In this document: piece by piece, positions 40,384 through 50,438 of the stretch
Numbering within the stretch: the first letter of the stretch is position 1
Layout of the letters: each line of letters starts with the position of its first letter
Origin: a bacterium
GTDB lineage: Bacteria > Zixibacteria > MSB-5A5 > GN15 > FEB-12
Reading direction: 5' to 3'
Length of the DNA: 64,000 nucleotides
NCBI GenBank assembly: GCA_016708025.1
Contig: JADJGQ010000001.1
Coordinates: 992,001-1,056,000, forward strand
Program-made: the position numbers and the translations under genes
The notes under the pieces: model-generated
What the model saw: only the letters and a program-made list of their open reading frames with translations
What the model was told of the DNA's origin: nothing
Databases searched by the model: none

Positions 40384-42106
40384 CCTTCTGACACTCATAC
40401 TCCTGGCCGGGTCTTTGATGGCTCGCGACCGGATAACTCTTGATGTCTCTCTCCATGACTCGAGCAAAACGCTCTCAGGGAAAGTCGCCGTCACCTGGTA
40501 CGGAGTGGACAGCAGCTTCAGCAACCCACACTTCCGCCTTTGGGGAAATCGGGTCTGCCAGGAAATGGATAAGGAGATTCCTGATTCCTGTGGGATGCTG
40601 ATCCATGCCGTCGAAGTGAACGGCGTCAGTCTGGGGACCGATCCGGTCATTGATGGAACGGACCTGGCCATTCCGTTGATGATCACCGAGCCGAGCGACA
40701 GCCTGACCCTGACCCTGCTTTTTGAAACTCGGGTCCCGGAAACGGCAGGTCGATTTGGCTATTTTGAAGGGAATTACCTCCTTGATGGTTGGTTTCCGAT
40801 GCCGGCGCCGCATCGGAACGGAACATGGCTGGTCATCCCATATGATGACGAATCTGAGTTGGTAGGCGATTTCTTTGATTTTCAGGTCTTTGTCAATTAC
40901 CCGGACAGTATGCAACTGATCGCCCCCGGCCGAGTAGGTTCCGATACCACCGACCACAAGATCAGGGATCAGTTTCTGCTGTCACCTGCCCACGACTTTG
41001 CGATGTTGATCGGGCGAGAATTCAAGCTGAAGAGCTATGCCAGCGAGAATACGACAGTCAATATCTACTATCAGACTAACGAGGATGAGTCAATTGACTC
41101 TACCGCACGCTCCGTGATCTTCACTCTCGACTGGATGGCCGAGCATGTCGGCCCGTATCCGTTCCCAGAATTGGTGATAGTCGAAACCGGCATCGGAATC
41201 TCAGGCGGCGTAGAATTTCCTCAGATGTTCTGGCAATCCGATGTCTCGTCGGGGGCTTATAGTCGGTTCCTACGGTCAGTCGCTATTCATGAGACTCTGC
41301 ACCAGTGGTTTTATGGCATACTGGCATCCAACCAGGCTGAAGAACCCTGGCTGGATGAATCGATAACCCAGTATTTCACTGAACTGATCAACGATGCTGA
41401 GATGGGTGGCGAGCCACACAATGTCAGGTTCTTTGGCTTCGTTGCCTCAGCTCATTCTGAAAACCGACTTCGCGGATACTCCCACCTCGATGCTATGCCG
41501 ATCACCCGGTCGGCAGTGGGGTACACCAGGGAAGACTACTTCCCGGTGATCTACGGCAAAGGCCCCATGGTCATTAAGACTATCGCAGGTCTCCTTGGCG
41601 ATTCAGCGCAGCCGTTCTGGCAGGAGTATTACCGTCGCTTTCTGTTTGGTTATCCGACTGAATCAGACTTTGTCGCTCTGCTCAACCAATACCCTCCGTT
41701 TGCAGAAAGACAGAACGCGCAACAGTTCATTCGAATTGCAGGAGCAGTCGATTACCGCGTGGAAAAGATTGAATCCGAGGCTGTCCCGGATAGCAATCAA
41801 TACCGGTCGAAAGTCACCCTGACTGCGATCCACCCGCTTCCGTTTCCGGTCAGACTCCGGCTGGCTTTTCCGACCGAACCGTATTTTGATACGCTTATTA
41901 TTCCATCTCCCGGACAACAACTCTTCACCGTAACACGCGCAGAACCGGTAATGTCGGCACAATTCGACCCCAACGGTTCCGTCGCCATCGACAGTGACTA
42001 TCTCAATAACTCATATGCGCGCAACGGTCACGGGGCTGCGTTCCGGCTTTTCTCCGGCATCACGTTTCTCGTTGAATCGTTTATCAGTCTGGTGTGGGGG
42101 ATGTGA
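40343..42106 (+). CDS. M1-family zinc metallopeptidase, exported
   Basis: The 587-residue GTG-initiated protein has an N-terminal signal (WLSLLTLILLAGSLMA). Residues 25-230 form a beta domain like aminopeptidase N, and the catalytic part carries GISGGVEFPQM (in place of GAMEN) and HETLHQWF with His316, Glu317, His320 and the third ligand Glu339 in WLDESITQYF, exactly 18 residues on. It is probably a periplasmic aminopeptidase. It starts inside the FAH gene (41-nt overlap), which supports the GTG, although the ribosome site is weak. Confidence 0.8.
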   Translation: MWKESGLLRTAWLSLLTLILLAGSLMARDRITLDVSLHDSSKTLSGKVAVTWYGVDSSFSNPHFRLWGNRVCQEMDKEIPDSCGMLIHAVEVNGVSLGTDPVIDGTDLAIPLMITEPSDSLTLTLLFETRVPETAGRFGYFEGNYLLDGWFPMPAPHRNGTWLVIPYDDESELVGDFFDFQVFVNYPDSMQLIAPGRVGSDTTDHKIRDQFLLSPAHDFAMLIGREFKLKSYASENTTVNIYYQTNEDESIDSTARSVIFTLDWMAEHVGPYPFPELVIVETGIGISGGVEFPQMFWQSDVSSGAYSRFLRSVAIHETLHQWFYGILASNQAEEPWLDESITQYFTELINDAEMGGEPHNVRFFGFVASAHSENRLRGYSHLDAMPITRSAVGYTREDYFPVIYGKGPMVIKTIAGLLGDSAQPFWQEYYRRFLFGYPTESDFVALLNQYPPFAERQNAQQFIRIAGAVDYRVEKIESEAVPDSNQYRSKVTLTAIHPLPFPVRLRLAFPTEPYFDTLIIPSPGQQLFTVTRAEPVMSAQFDPNGSVAIDSDYLNNSYARNGHGAAFRLFSGITFLVESFISLVWGM

Positions 42107-43050
42107 TGCAAAGGCTCAGGGAAAATGCCGCCGCCATTATTGGGCCGTTCCGCACGCTCTGGCTTTCACTCTATAGCCTGAAACTGCTTTTTGGATTGGC
42201 AATCACTCTGCCGATCCTGCTGATCATTCAGTCGAAACTGGATAACTCCATTTCTGCTGAAGTCCTGCTCGGAGACTGGTCGATAGATGTCATCCTTGAG
42301 CTGATTCTTACCAACGACAACATCTTCAGCCTGTCTCTCCTTTTCATGCTGGCCATTGGTGTGGTGGCGTTTCTGCTCAAGCAATTCCTCAATGGAGGCA
42401 TCTACGATTCGCTCGTCAATCGTCACGCCCCGGTCCGTGATCGGTTCTTTGCGCAGTCGGCAGCGATGTTCCTTCAGCACCTGACTATCGGTCTCTGGAT
42501 GTTTGGCATCTATTTCCTGCTTTTCCTGGCGGGGATGTTTTTCGGCGAGTTGGCAACAAAGTTAGCACATTCGCTCTGGCCGAACGCCGAGCTAGTGCAC
42601 ACAATCGCTAAAATAGTCGTTCTTTACTTAGTAATGATCGTGGGCGGTGTTTTCTCGGAGTTTGTCAGAATACACCGTACACTTGTTTTGCAGCAGGGGA
42701 GAGCGGAAGGTCCGGCGCCATCCGTTGGAATCGGAGGCCTGGGCTTATCATTCAAAGCCGCTTATCAACTTGTCACCAGACGCGGCCCGAAAGCGTTGGC
42801 AACCTATCTGGTTTATTTCCTTCCGTTTGTCTTTGTCTGGCTGCTGATCGAGGGTCTGGCCCTGCTGGTGACCGGCGGAATTGGAAATATATTTGGCGCC
42901 ATTATAGAATTTGCGCTATTTCAGGCGTGTGCTATGGCCAAAGTCTGGCAATCGCTGGCTGGCTCGCTTGCCATGACCGACTTTGTGGAACCCCCCGTGG
43001 CGGAGAACAGACTTGAGGAGAGCAGTGACCGAACGCCTGTATTATCGTGA
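42106..43050 (+). CDS. Multi-pass membrane protein of unknown function
   Basis: The product of about 314 residues has six or so membrane helices (FGLAITLPILLIIQSKL, IFSLSLLFMLAIGVVAFLLK, LWMFGIYFLLFLAGMFFGEL, LATYLVYFLPFVFVWLLIEG). The ATG at 42106 shares its A with the stop of the peptidase gene (TGATG). The last 26 nt overlap the next gene. No family is recognised. Confidence 0.65.
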   Translation: MQRLRENAAAIIGPFRTLWLSLYSLKLLFGLAITLPILLIIQSKLDNSISAEVLLGDWSIDVILELILTNDNIFSLSLLFMLAIGVVAFLLKQFLNGGIYDSLVNRHAPVRDRFFAQSAAMFLQHLTIGLWMFGIYFLLFLAGMFFGELATKLAHSLWPNAELVHTIAKIVVLYLVMIVGGVFSEFVRIHRTLVLQQGRAEGPAPSVGIGGLGLSFKAAYQLVTRRGPKALATYLVYFLPFVFVWLLIEGLALLVTGGIGNIFGAIIEFALFQACAMAKVWQSLAGSLAMTDFVEPPVAENRLEESSDRTPVLS

Positions 43051-44212
43051 CCCCGCCTTACTTGAGTTTGAGGCGACGATCATATCTTCTGAAAAGGCCG
43101 ATGGCCGGTATCAGACGGTGCTCGATCGCTCCGCATTTTATCCTACCTCCGGCGGTCAGTTGTTTGACACAGGGGTTTTAGGCGGAGTTGAGGTGCTGGA
43201 TGTCATCGATGCCGATGACAGCGTTTTGCACATTACCGGCCAAAGTGTTGGCGAACCCGGAAGACGAGTTGCCGGATCTGTCAATGCCGCTCGCCGAAAG
43301 ATGCACCGCCAGCAACATACGGCCCAGCACATCTTGTCGCAGATAGCCGTCAGGCAATACCAGTTCGAAACGGTCTCCGTACATCTTGGTGATGATTATG
43401 GCGCAATCGAATTAAACACACCCTCGATCGATCAGTCACAATTGGATCAGCTCGAAACGGCAGCTAATGAGATACTCTTCGCCAATTGGCCGGTTTCAAT
43501 TCTCTTTGTTTCCGGACAGGAGCTGGACAAACTTCCCCTCCGCAAAATTCCGTCCCGCGAGGGAGAGCTTCGCGTGATCAAAGTCGGAGAGTTCGATTAT
43601 TCAGCCTGCGGAGGAACGCACTGCAACTCGACAGCCGAGGTGGGCGTCATCAAGCTCATCGGATGGGAGAAACTTCGCGGCCACGCCTTAGTGAAGTTCG
43701 TGGCCGGAAGTCAGGCAATCGAGGATTATCGCCTCCGTTTTGCTGTGACTGACTCACTCACCAAATCACTGACCTGCCACCTGAAGGACCTGAACGATAA
43801 GGTCGACAAACTGACAGGCGAGAACCGCGATCAACGCAAACAGCTAGGGGCGTTGTTCAAAGAACTGCTCCCGATCCGTGCGGATGAACTGGCCGCAACC
43901 GCAGTTACCATCGGTGCACTCAAATTCGTGTATAAAGCAGTTGACGGCATGGATGCTACCACGGCGGGCCAGCTTGGCTCGACTGTCGCCGAGCGGATCA
44001 ACGGCGTCGCCTTGCTGGTCGCGGACGGCAGATTATTGATCTCGGTTGGTACCGGCTCAAAGCTCCATGCTGGTGAGCTCTCAAAACAGCTCTCTGCCTC
44101 GATCGGCTTGAAAGGCGGGGGGAGTAACAAAGCGGCACAACTGGGTGGAGCGGACCCGGCCAAGTTAGAGGAATATAAGGCAGCATTGCTGTCACTCATC
44201 GGGCATGCCTAG
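43025..44212 (+). CDS. AlaX-type alanyl-tRNA editing protein with DHHA1 domain
   Basis: The 395-residue protein corresponds to the editing and C-terminal parts of alanyl-tRNA synthetase without the aminoacylation domain. It has the second-domain start RSAFYPTSGGQLFDTG, the zinc motifs HRQQHTAQHILSQ and ACGGTHCNSTAEVG, a coiled linker (CHLKDLNDKVDKLTGENRDQ) and a DHHA1-like end (GLKGGGSNKAAQLGGADP). It hydrolyses mischarged Ser- or Gly-tRNA-Ala in trans. The GTG at 43025 follows GAGGAG. It overlaps lptD by 8 nt. Confidence 0.88.
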   Translation: MTERLYYRDPALLEFEATIISSEKADGRYQTVLDRSAFYPTSGGQLFDTGVLGGVEVLDVIDADDSVLHITGQSVGEPGRRVAGSVNAARRKMHRQQHTAQHILSQIAVRQYQFETVSVHLGDDYGAIELNTPSIDQSQLDQLETAANEILFANWPVSILFVSGQELDKLPLRKIPSREGELRVIKVGEFDYSACGGTHCNSTAEVGVIKLIGWEKLRGHALVKFVAGSQAIEDYRLRFAVTDSLTKSLTCHLKDLNDKVDKLTGENRDQRKQLGALFKELLPIRADELAATAVTIGALKFVYKAVDGMDATTAGQLGSTVAERINGVALLVADGRLLISVGTGSKLHAGELSKQLSASIGLKGGGSNKAAQLGGADPAKLEEYKAALLSLIGHA

Positions 44213-47200
44213 AATTATCTGCATAATCGCCTTGCTGGTAATGGCCGCTTCGGCCCATGGTCAGCGAGCACAGCGCCTGGATCTCGACCATGCGGATCTG
44301 CTCGAAGTCCTGCTTGGCGTTTCGCAAGATACTACGATTGCGGTCGGCTCAGTCTTTTTCCGCACCGAATCAGGCACCATCTCTTGCGATTCCGCCACCT
44401 GGATACGCGGTAAGAAAGCGATCCTCCGCGGCTCCGTCATGGTAGAGGATACCATCTACCGCCTGCTTGCAGATTCAATCGATTACGATCTTCTCACCAA
44501 TCAGGCCTTTGCTCGCGGCCCCTATGTCGAACTCTGGTCCCGCACTGACTCCCTCTTTGCCACCGGAACCAATGCTTTCTATGACCGGAATAAGAAGTAC
44601 TTCAGGATGGAGAAACGCCCGACCGTCTACCTGAACTATCCGGATTCCGCTGAGATGGTCCAGATCGATGCCAATCAGGTAGAATTCTTTGCTGATTCCT
44701 CCCTCGCGATCGCCCTGGGCGAGGTGATCATCAGCTCCAAAGATATCAAGGCAACCGCCGGGCGCGCGGTCATGCAGCAAAAACTGGGTATCCTTGATCT
44801 GTATGAGCAGCCAGTCTTGGTGCGAGGTCAATCCACTGTTAAAGGCTCGTTCATTTCTGTCCTATCAGAACAGGATCTGCTCCGACGGATCGACGTCACC
44901 GACTCGGCTCGCGCGGAGTTCAAGGAGGTTGTGGATACCCTGCCGGACAGCACAGTCCTGATCGATCAGTCTATCCTGACCGGTCGGCGAATCTATTTTG
45001 ATTTTAAGTATGGCGTACTCGATCGAGTAACTTCCATTGGCCAGGCCTATTCATGGTATTATCCGGCTAAGAAGGGAGGGGACGAATCGAGCGAAAATGC
45101 CGTCTCCGGCGATACGATCCAGTTCGCAGTTGCCAATGAGCAGTTACAGTCTGTCACCGTCCTGGGTGGGGCGATCGGCAACTATATCAACACCAAAAAC
45201 AAGAATGTCGATTCAACCGTCATCACCGTGCAGGATACGATCGACTATTCATCCTCCTTCATTCGCTACGAAATGGCTGACTCCGTCATCACGCTGCTTG
45301 GGCAATCGCACATTGAATCAGGAACAGTTGAGCTGGATGCTCACCAGGTGCTGTTTGATACTCGGGACCGACTGATCAAGGCCTACTCAGCTGACATCGT
45401 TTGCGACAGCTTCCCCGATGACAGCACCCTGACCGCCCGCTACCAACCAAATCCGATCCCGGTCATTCTGAAAGACAAGCAGGAAGAGTTGTACGGCGAT
45501 TACCTGGAATACTCGATTGACACGGAAAAAGGGAAGATCGTTCAATCGAAATCCAAGTATGAAACCGGCTTTTATTATGGTGAACGGGTCTATCGCGCTC
45601 AGGAGAATATTTTCTATGTTGAGGATGGCCGCTACACCACCTGCGATGCCGACGAACCGCATTTTCATTTCTATTCAAAAAACATGAAGTTTATCGAGGA
45701 TGACAAGCTCATCGCCCGTCCCGTGGTGTTGAATATCGGACGTCTGCCGATCCTGGCACTCCCTTATTATGTGTTCCCACTAAAGAAGGGGAGACACTCG
45801 GGCATCCTCCCATTTACCTTTGGCAACATCGAACAGGGAGATCGTTATATCCAGAATGTCGGCTACTACTGGGCCGCCTCCGAACATTACGATCTGCAGG
45901 GGGCAATGAGCTATCACGAAAGTCGCTCCGCGTTTACCTTCTCGGGGCAATTCCGCTACAAGACGTTGTATGTGTATGATGGCTACCTTCGCGGCAACTA
46001 CACCAAAGAAACGAGCTACGATTCGCGTCTGGCATCCGAGACCAAATCGACAAAGTACGACATTTACGCGGCCCACAATCACGACTTCAGCCCAACTTTC
46101 CGTGTCTCGTCAATTGGTCAGTACGTTTCAGACAAGACATATTACGCTGACTATTCCACCGATCTCGACACTAGATTGAATAATAAGATCTATGGCAAGT
46201 TCAGCTTCACCAAAAAACTGAACAAGTCGATGACCCTGTCGGGTGGATTTTCGCATGATGAAACACCGCAAACCCAACGCAGAGTCGACAAGACTGAGAA
46301 TGTCGGCCTAACGCTCCCGGTGATCTCTCCGTTTGGGTCAGGAGAGCTCGATGCCGATGGACAACTTCAGTCAAGATGGTATCACAACCTGCGTATCACC
46401 CCGCGCACGTCGTTTGCCTTCTTTTCTTCGAGAACACGCCTGGTTGATACGGTCGTTGTAGACACCAACGACACCACCCAAGATGTCACGCGGGACACAA
46501 CTTATTACTTCATGCGCAAGAAGTATGCGACCCAGGATTACTCTTTCGGCGCCAATCTCCCATTGACCTTTGCACGTTTCATCCGGTTCAATCCGGCGAT
46601 CAGTTATCGGGAGAACTGGCAGTACCTGTACGAGACAGACACGACTCGCCAGCTTGGATTGGAACCCTCATTCTATCGGACCTATAGCTATTCTGCCGGG
46701 GTGACGGCCGGAACCGATATTTATGGGACTGTCTACCCGAACATGCTTGGCCTGCTCGGCGTACGTCAGGTACTCTCACCCTCGGTATCGTATACATACG
46801 TACCGAAGGCGGACCTTCATCGGGAGGTACGTAATTTTACAGGCGTAGGAACCGGAACGGTGGCTACAGCTCAAAACCTCACGTTTTCCATGCGTCAGCT
46901 GTACCAAGCAAAGATCAAGAAAGGGGATGGGGAGCTCGCGCTTGAGCTGTTATCCTTGTATTCAGAATTCAGCTATGATCTGGAAAAGGATTCATTCAAC
47001 CTATCGGACCTGACCACCAGCTTTCAGTCGAATGTCATACCTCGGATAACATTGAACGGTAATCTTCGCCACTCGTTTTACCGCCCCGGCACAAGTGAGG
47101 TCCGTTTCTGGAGCCCATACCTTGAGCAGTTCAGTCTCCAGGCGGGAATACGTATCGCCGGCTCACGTTTCCTGTTTGATGATGTCGCCGACCAGCCAGC

Positions 47201-47600
47201 GAGCCCACCAGATTCAATGGGACCCGCTGGCGCTACTGCGCCAACCGTTCCGCAATCTTCTCGGGCAAGAGGCTGGGAGACCAGGCTCTCATATTCCTAC
47301 AGTGAGTCCGGCCGGGACAAGGCATTCGTGAAGTCAAGCTTCCTGCAATTGGCCCTCGATTTCAACCTGACTCCGACAACTTCGGTCTCCTATTCGCAGT
47401 ACTATGACATCGGGCGGCAGTTGACGATTCGGAATTCGATCGGTTTTCGCAAGACTCTCCATTGTTGGACCGGGGAGTTCAACTGGGTTCCAATCGGCTC
47501 AGGGAGAGGTTATTCATTCCGCCTGTTTGTGACGGCCATTCCGGCGATCAAGGTGGATAATAGTTCCACCGCCAGCGCCGGCACCTTCCTTAACCAGTAG
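44205..47600 (+). CDS. lptD: LPS-assembly outer-membrane protein LptD
   Basis: The 1131-residue protein has a signal peptide (MPRIICIIALLVMAASAHGQ), a long N-terminal OstA/LptA beta-jellyroll region (to about residue 480) and a C-terminal barrel. Typical LptD landmarks are the YGDYLEYSIDTEKGKI and GRYTTCDADEPHFHFYSKNM stretches and LPYYVFPLKKGRHSGILPF at the barrel entry. It inserts lipopolysaccharide into the outer leaflet. It is longer than E. coli LptD (under 800 residues) because the jellyroll part is extended. It is the last gene of its operon. Confidence 0.9.
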   Translation: MPRIICIIALLVMAASAHGQRAQRLDLDHADLLEVLLGVSQDTTIAVGSVFFRTESGTISCDSATWIRGKKAILRGSVMVEDTIYRLLADSIDYDLLTNQAFARGPYVELWSRTDSLFATGTNAFYDRNKKYFRMEKRPTVYLNYPDSAEMVQIDANQVEFFADSSLAIALGEVIISSKDIKATAGRAVMQQKLGILDLYEQPVLVRGQSTVKGSFISVLSEQDLLRRIDVTDSARAEFKEVVDTLPDSTVLIDQSILTGRRIYFDFKYGVLDRVTSIGQAYSWYYPAKKGGDESSENAVSGDTIQFAVANEQLQSVTVLGGAIGNYINTKNKNVDSTVITVQDTIDYSSSFIRYEMADSVITLLGQSHIESGTVELDAHQVLFDTRDRLIKAYSADIVCDSFPDDSTLTARYQPNPIPVILKDKQEELYGDYLEYSIDTEKGKIVQSKSKYETGFYYGERVYRAQENIFYVEDGRYTTCDADEPHFHFYSKNMKFIEDDKLIARPVVLNIGRLPILALPYYVFPLKKGRHSGILPFTFGNIEQGDRYIQNVGYYWAASEHYDLQGAMSYHESRSAFTFSGQFRYKTLYVYDGYLRGNYTKETSYDSRLASETKSTKYDIYAAHNHDFSPTFRVSSIGQYVSDKTYYADYSTDLDTRLNNKIYGKFSFTKKLNKSMTLSGGFSHDETPQTQRRVDKTENVGLTLPVISPFGSGELDADGQLQSRWYHNLRITPRTSFAFFSSRTRLVDTVVVDTNDTTQDVTRDTTYYFMRKKYATQDYSFGANLPLTFARFIRFNPAISYRENWQYLYETDTTRQLGLEPSFYRTYSYSAGVTAGTDIYGTVYPNMLGLLGVRQVLSPSVSYTYVPKADLHREVRNFTGVGTGTVATAQNLTFSMRQLYQAKIKKGDGELALELLSLYSEFSYDLEKDSFNLSDLTTSFQSNVIPRITLNGNLRHSFYRPGTSEVRFWSPYLEQFSLQAGIRIAGSRFLFDDVADQPASPPDSMGPAGATAPTVPQSSRARGWETRLSYSYSESGRDKAFVKSSFLQLALDFNLTPTTSVSYSQYYDIGRQLTIRNSIGFRKTLHCWTGEFNWVPIGSGRGYSFRLFVTAIPAIKVDNSSTASAGTFLNQ

Positions 47601-47650
47601 TCGTCTGGTTTGTTGGGGGCAGTGGGCCGCGTGTGATGGTTCGTTTTTTT

Positions 47651-47678
47651 GTTGACTCAAATTCCCTTCGGGGTCAAC
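47651..47678 (+). promoter_or_regulatory. Promoter region of the HU gene with an inverted repeat
   Basis: GTTGAC (47651-47656) and GTCAAC (47673-47678) form an inverted repeat with 16 nt between. TTGACT (47652-47657) could be the -35 with a poor -10 (CAACAT, 47675-47680). A repressor binding here would cover the promoter. Confidence 0.35.
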
Positions 47679-47733
47679 ATAGACCTGAACGCATTCAATG
47701 CCAATCAACTTATCCTGTGAGAGGGGATACGCA

Positions 47734-48009
47734 ATGACCAAAGACCAGATGATTGCCCAGATGGCTGCGCAATCCGGGATCACCAAACGACAAGCGACAC
47801 AGGCGCTCCACGCGCTGATCGGGAATGTCACCACGCAACTCAAAAAGGGGAAGAAAGTCAGCTTCTCCGGGTTCGGGACATTCACCATCTCCAAGCGGAA
47901 AGCTCGTGCCGGACGGAACCCCCGGACCGGTGCGATCATCACCATCCCGGCCACCAAAGTACCTGTCTTCCGGGCCGGAAGCCGCCTCAAAGAAGCGGTT
48001 CGCAAGTAG
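47734..48009 (+). CDS. hup: HU-family DNA-binding protein
   Basis: The 91-residue protein has the HU fold: MTKDQMIAQMAAQSGITKRQ, KKGKKVSFSGFGTF, and the DNA-arm signature RAGRNPRTGAIITIPATKVPVF. It bends and packages DNA. I place the start at 47734 behind GAGAGGGG, 12 codons below an earlier ATG. It is monocistronic, with its own promoter and a strong terminator. Confidence 0.95.
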   Translation: MTKDQMIAQMAAQSGITKRQATQALHALIGNVTTQLKKGKKVSFSGFGTFTISKRKARAGRNPRTGAIITIPATKVPVFRAGSRLKEAVRK

Positions 48010-48027
48010 TCTCATCAAAATTACTTC

Positions 48028-48060
48028 GCGAGGCAGGATTGGCGTCCTGCCTCGCTTTTT
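48028..48060 (+). terminator. Rho-independent terminator of the HU gene
   Basis: Eleven bases, GCGAGGCAGGA (48028-48038), pair perfectly with TCCTGCCTCGC (48045-48055) and are followed by TTTTT. Confidence 0.92.
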
Positions 48061-48114
48061 CGGCTGTTTTATAATTGCGTTTTGTACACATCTGTCGTTC
48101 AATTGCCCGGAGTT

Positions 48115-50406
48115 ATGGCATCACGTAAGAAATCGAATCGCGGAAAACAGATAGTCGGAGTTGGGCTGGTTATAGCCGCCCTCTTTGTGCTGGTCGCCCT
48201 GGTCTCGCATGACCAGATCGACGACGCTCGGATCAGCGGCGAAGTGGATGGAGCCCTCAATCCGTGGGAGATAAATTTCGCCAATCAGGCAGGCATGCTT
48301 GGCGCCTATCTCTCCTTCCTGCTCTACTTTGTGGTTGGTTGGCTTGCCTTCTTTATACCTCTGGGGCTCGTTTCGGTCTCATTAGGGCTTTTCTCCAAGC
48401 AGGTGGTCGAAAAGGTCCGCATGCGTGTGATCCTGCTCTTTATTGTGGGACTCTGCGCCACCATGATGATCAATATTCAGTTCGCCCAGGGGAGTGCGAT
48501 TGCCACCGATTCAGGGGCGATTGGCGGCTACGTCGGGCGTCTGCTGACGACTTTGACCCTGAAATTGGTCGGCACGACTGGCTCCTATCTGATGCTCGGG
48601 GGACTGGTTCTTATCCTGCTCCTGCTGTACACGGTAATCACTCCGTTCCTGCTTGGACATCTGATCAAACAGGGCTCAGCCCCCTGGAAAAAGCTCTACC
48701 AGGTGCCGCTGCAGGGACTTAAGAACTTCTTCAGCTTCAAATGGGCTTTTCGCTCATCCAAGAAAGAAGAACTCGCGGATGATGATGAACATATCGTCAG
48801 AAAGCCTGAACCGAAGAAGATTGAAGAGTTCGATGACGAAGAGGCCGAGCCGCTCGACCTGTTTGACGAACGCGCTGACAAGCCTGGGAAACGACGTACT
48901 ACTGTGAAGAAAGCGCCTGAACCGATTCAGGTCACATCCTTTAAGTACACGTATCCATCGCTCGAACTGCTCCAGCAGAATCCTGACACAGGGCAGGCGG
49001 TCAGTGCCGATGAACTGAATCTGACCTCGAAGGCCCTTAAAGATACACTTGAGACGTTTGGCGTAAATATCGATGGCCCAATTGAACGTTACCCCGGCCC
49101 TATCATCACACGCTACGAGTTTAAGCCCGGTGTGGGGATTAAGGTCAATCAGATAGTCAACCTCGCAGATGACCTAGCGCTCGCTCTTAAGGCCAAACGG
49201 ATACGCATAATTGCCCCGATCCCTGGGAAAGCGGCAGTGGGAGTCGAGATCCCGAACCGCACTCCTCAGATGGTCTTTTGCCGCGATATCCTCTCTTCCG
49301 AGGAATTCAATAATCCCGCAATTCGATTGCCGATGGCACTCGGGAAAACCACGGCCGGCAAGCCATTTGTCACCGACCTGGCCAAGATGCCTCACTTGTT
49401 GATCGCCGGTGCGACCGGTTCCGGTAAGTCGGTCTGCATGAACTTGCTGATCACGTCGCTCATTTACCGGATGCACCCGTTGCAGGTCAGGTTCATTTTC
49501 GTCGACCCAAAGATGCTTGAACTCTCGGTTTATCAGGGGTTGCCACATCTTGGACGTGCTGTCGTTACCACGCCTCGCGGAGCAGAGAAGGTATTCTCGG
49601 ATGCTGTGGTCGAGATGGAGACCCGTTATCGCCGCCTGGCCACTGCAGGTGTCCGCAATATTGAAGACTTCAACAAGAAGCAGTTAAAAGAAGAAGATAA
49701 GCTTCCGTATATCGTGATATTTGTCGACGAGCTGGCGGACCTGATGATGTCATCGCAGTCTTCCAAGACTGAAATGCTGATCACCCGCCTGGCGCAGATG
49801 GCCCGCGCGGTCGGTATCCATCTGATCCTCGCAACTCAGCGCCCCTCGGTTGACGTTATCACCGGTTTGATCAAGGCGAATTTCCCAGCCCGTATCGCGT
49901 TCCAGGTGGCCACCAAGGTTGATTCTCGCACGATCATTGATGCCAACGGAGCGGAAAAACTACTTGGGGCGGGAGATATGCTCTTCCTGAGTTCCGGTCA
50001 GCCGGAAGCGATTCGTATTCACGGTGCCTGGCTGTCCAGCGATGAAACCGATGGAATCGTCAATTTCATTCGCGAACAAAAGATCGGCATGCTACTACTC
50101 CAGGGGATCTCACAGACCAATGCCGACAAGGAAGAGTCTGATGGTGTTGATCTGGGTGATCCGCTCTTCCGTGAGGCCTGCGAAGTGGTGGTGCGCCACA
50201 AACAGGGTTCTGTATCGCTGTTGCAGCGTCGACTGGGCATCGGTTATCAGCGAGCGGCCCGGCTAATTGACAAATTGGAAGAAGCGGGGATCGTTTCCCC
50301 ATTTGATGGCTCCAAAGCCCGCGAAGTTATTGTCGACAAAACCTACCTTGAGACGCTCTTTGCCGCACCAGCTGGTGCCGGTAAAGGGGATTCCGACTCG
50401 AACTGA
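48115..50406 (+). CDS. ftsK: DNA translocase FtsK/SpoIIIE
   Basis: The protein has about 763 residues. An N-terminal domain with four membrane helices (residues 10-200) leads into an acidic linker and the motor: alpha/beta domain with Walker A GATGSGKSVCMN and Walker B IVIFVDELADLMM, LATQRPSVDVITGLIKANFP, and a C-terminal winged-helix gamma domain (SLLQRRLGIGYQRAARLIDKLEEAGIV). It pumps chromosome termini through the septum. A perfect TATAAT at 48070-48075 lies just past the HU terminator and may be its promoter. The ATG at 48115 has a close GGAG. It heads an operon running to polA. Confidence 0.93.
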   Translation: MASRKKSNRGKQIVGVGLVIAALFVLVALVSHDQIDDARISGEVDGALNPWEINFANQAGMLGAYLSFLLYFVVGWLAFFIPLGLVSVSLGLFSKQVVEKVRMRVILLFIVGLCATMMINIQFAQGSAIATDSGAIGGYVGRLLTTLTLKLVGTTGSYLMLGGLVLILLLLYTVITPFLLGHLIKQGSAPWKKLYQVPLQGLKNFFSFKWAFRSSKKEELADDDEHIVRKPEPKKIEEFDDEEAEPLDLFDERADKPGKRRTTVKKAPEPIQVTSFKYTYPSLELLQQNPDTGQAVSADELNLTSKALKDTLETFGVNIDGPIERYPGPIITRYEFKPGVGIKVNQIVNLADDLALALKAKRIRIIAPIPGKAAVGVEIPNRTPQMVFCRDILSSEEFNNPAIRLPMALGKTTAGKPFVTDLAKMPHLLIAGATGSGKSVCMNLLITSLIYRMHPLQVRFIFVDPKMLELSVYQGLPHLGRAVVTTPRGAEKVFSDAVVEMETRYRRLATAGVRNIEDFNKKQLKEEDKLPYIVIFVDELADLMMSSQSSKTEMLITRLAQMARAVGIHLILATQRPSVDVITGLIKANFPARIAFQVATKVDSRTIIDANGAEKLLGAGDMLFLSSGQPEAIRIHGAWLSSDETDGIVNFIREQKIGMLLLQGISQTNADKEESDGVDLGDPLFREACEVVVRHKQGSVSLLQRRLGIGYQRAARLIDKLEEAGIVSPFDGSKAREVIVDKTYLETLFAAPAGAGKGDSDSN

Positions 50407-50438
50407 CCTCACTGTCCATACGTATAAGGGTGTAAGAT

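Noticed and set aside
45780..46082. Antisense frames within lptD
   Set aside because: Short, no ribosome site and no domain; the lptD frame is continuous over the region.
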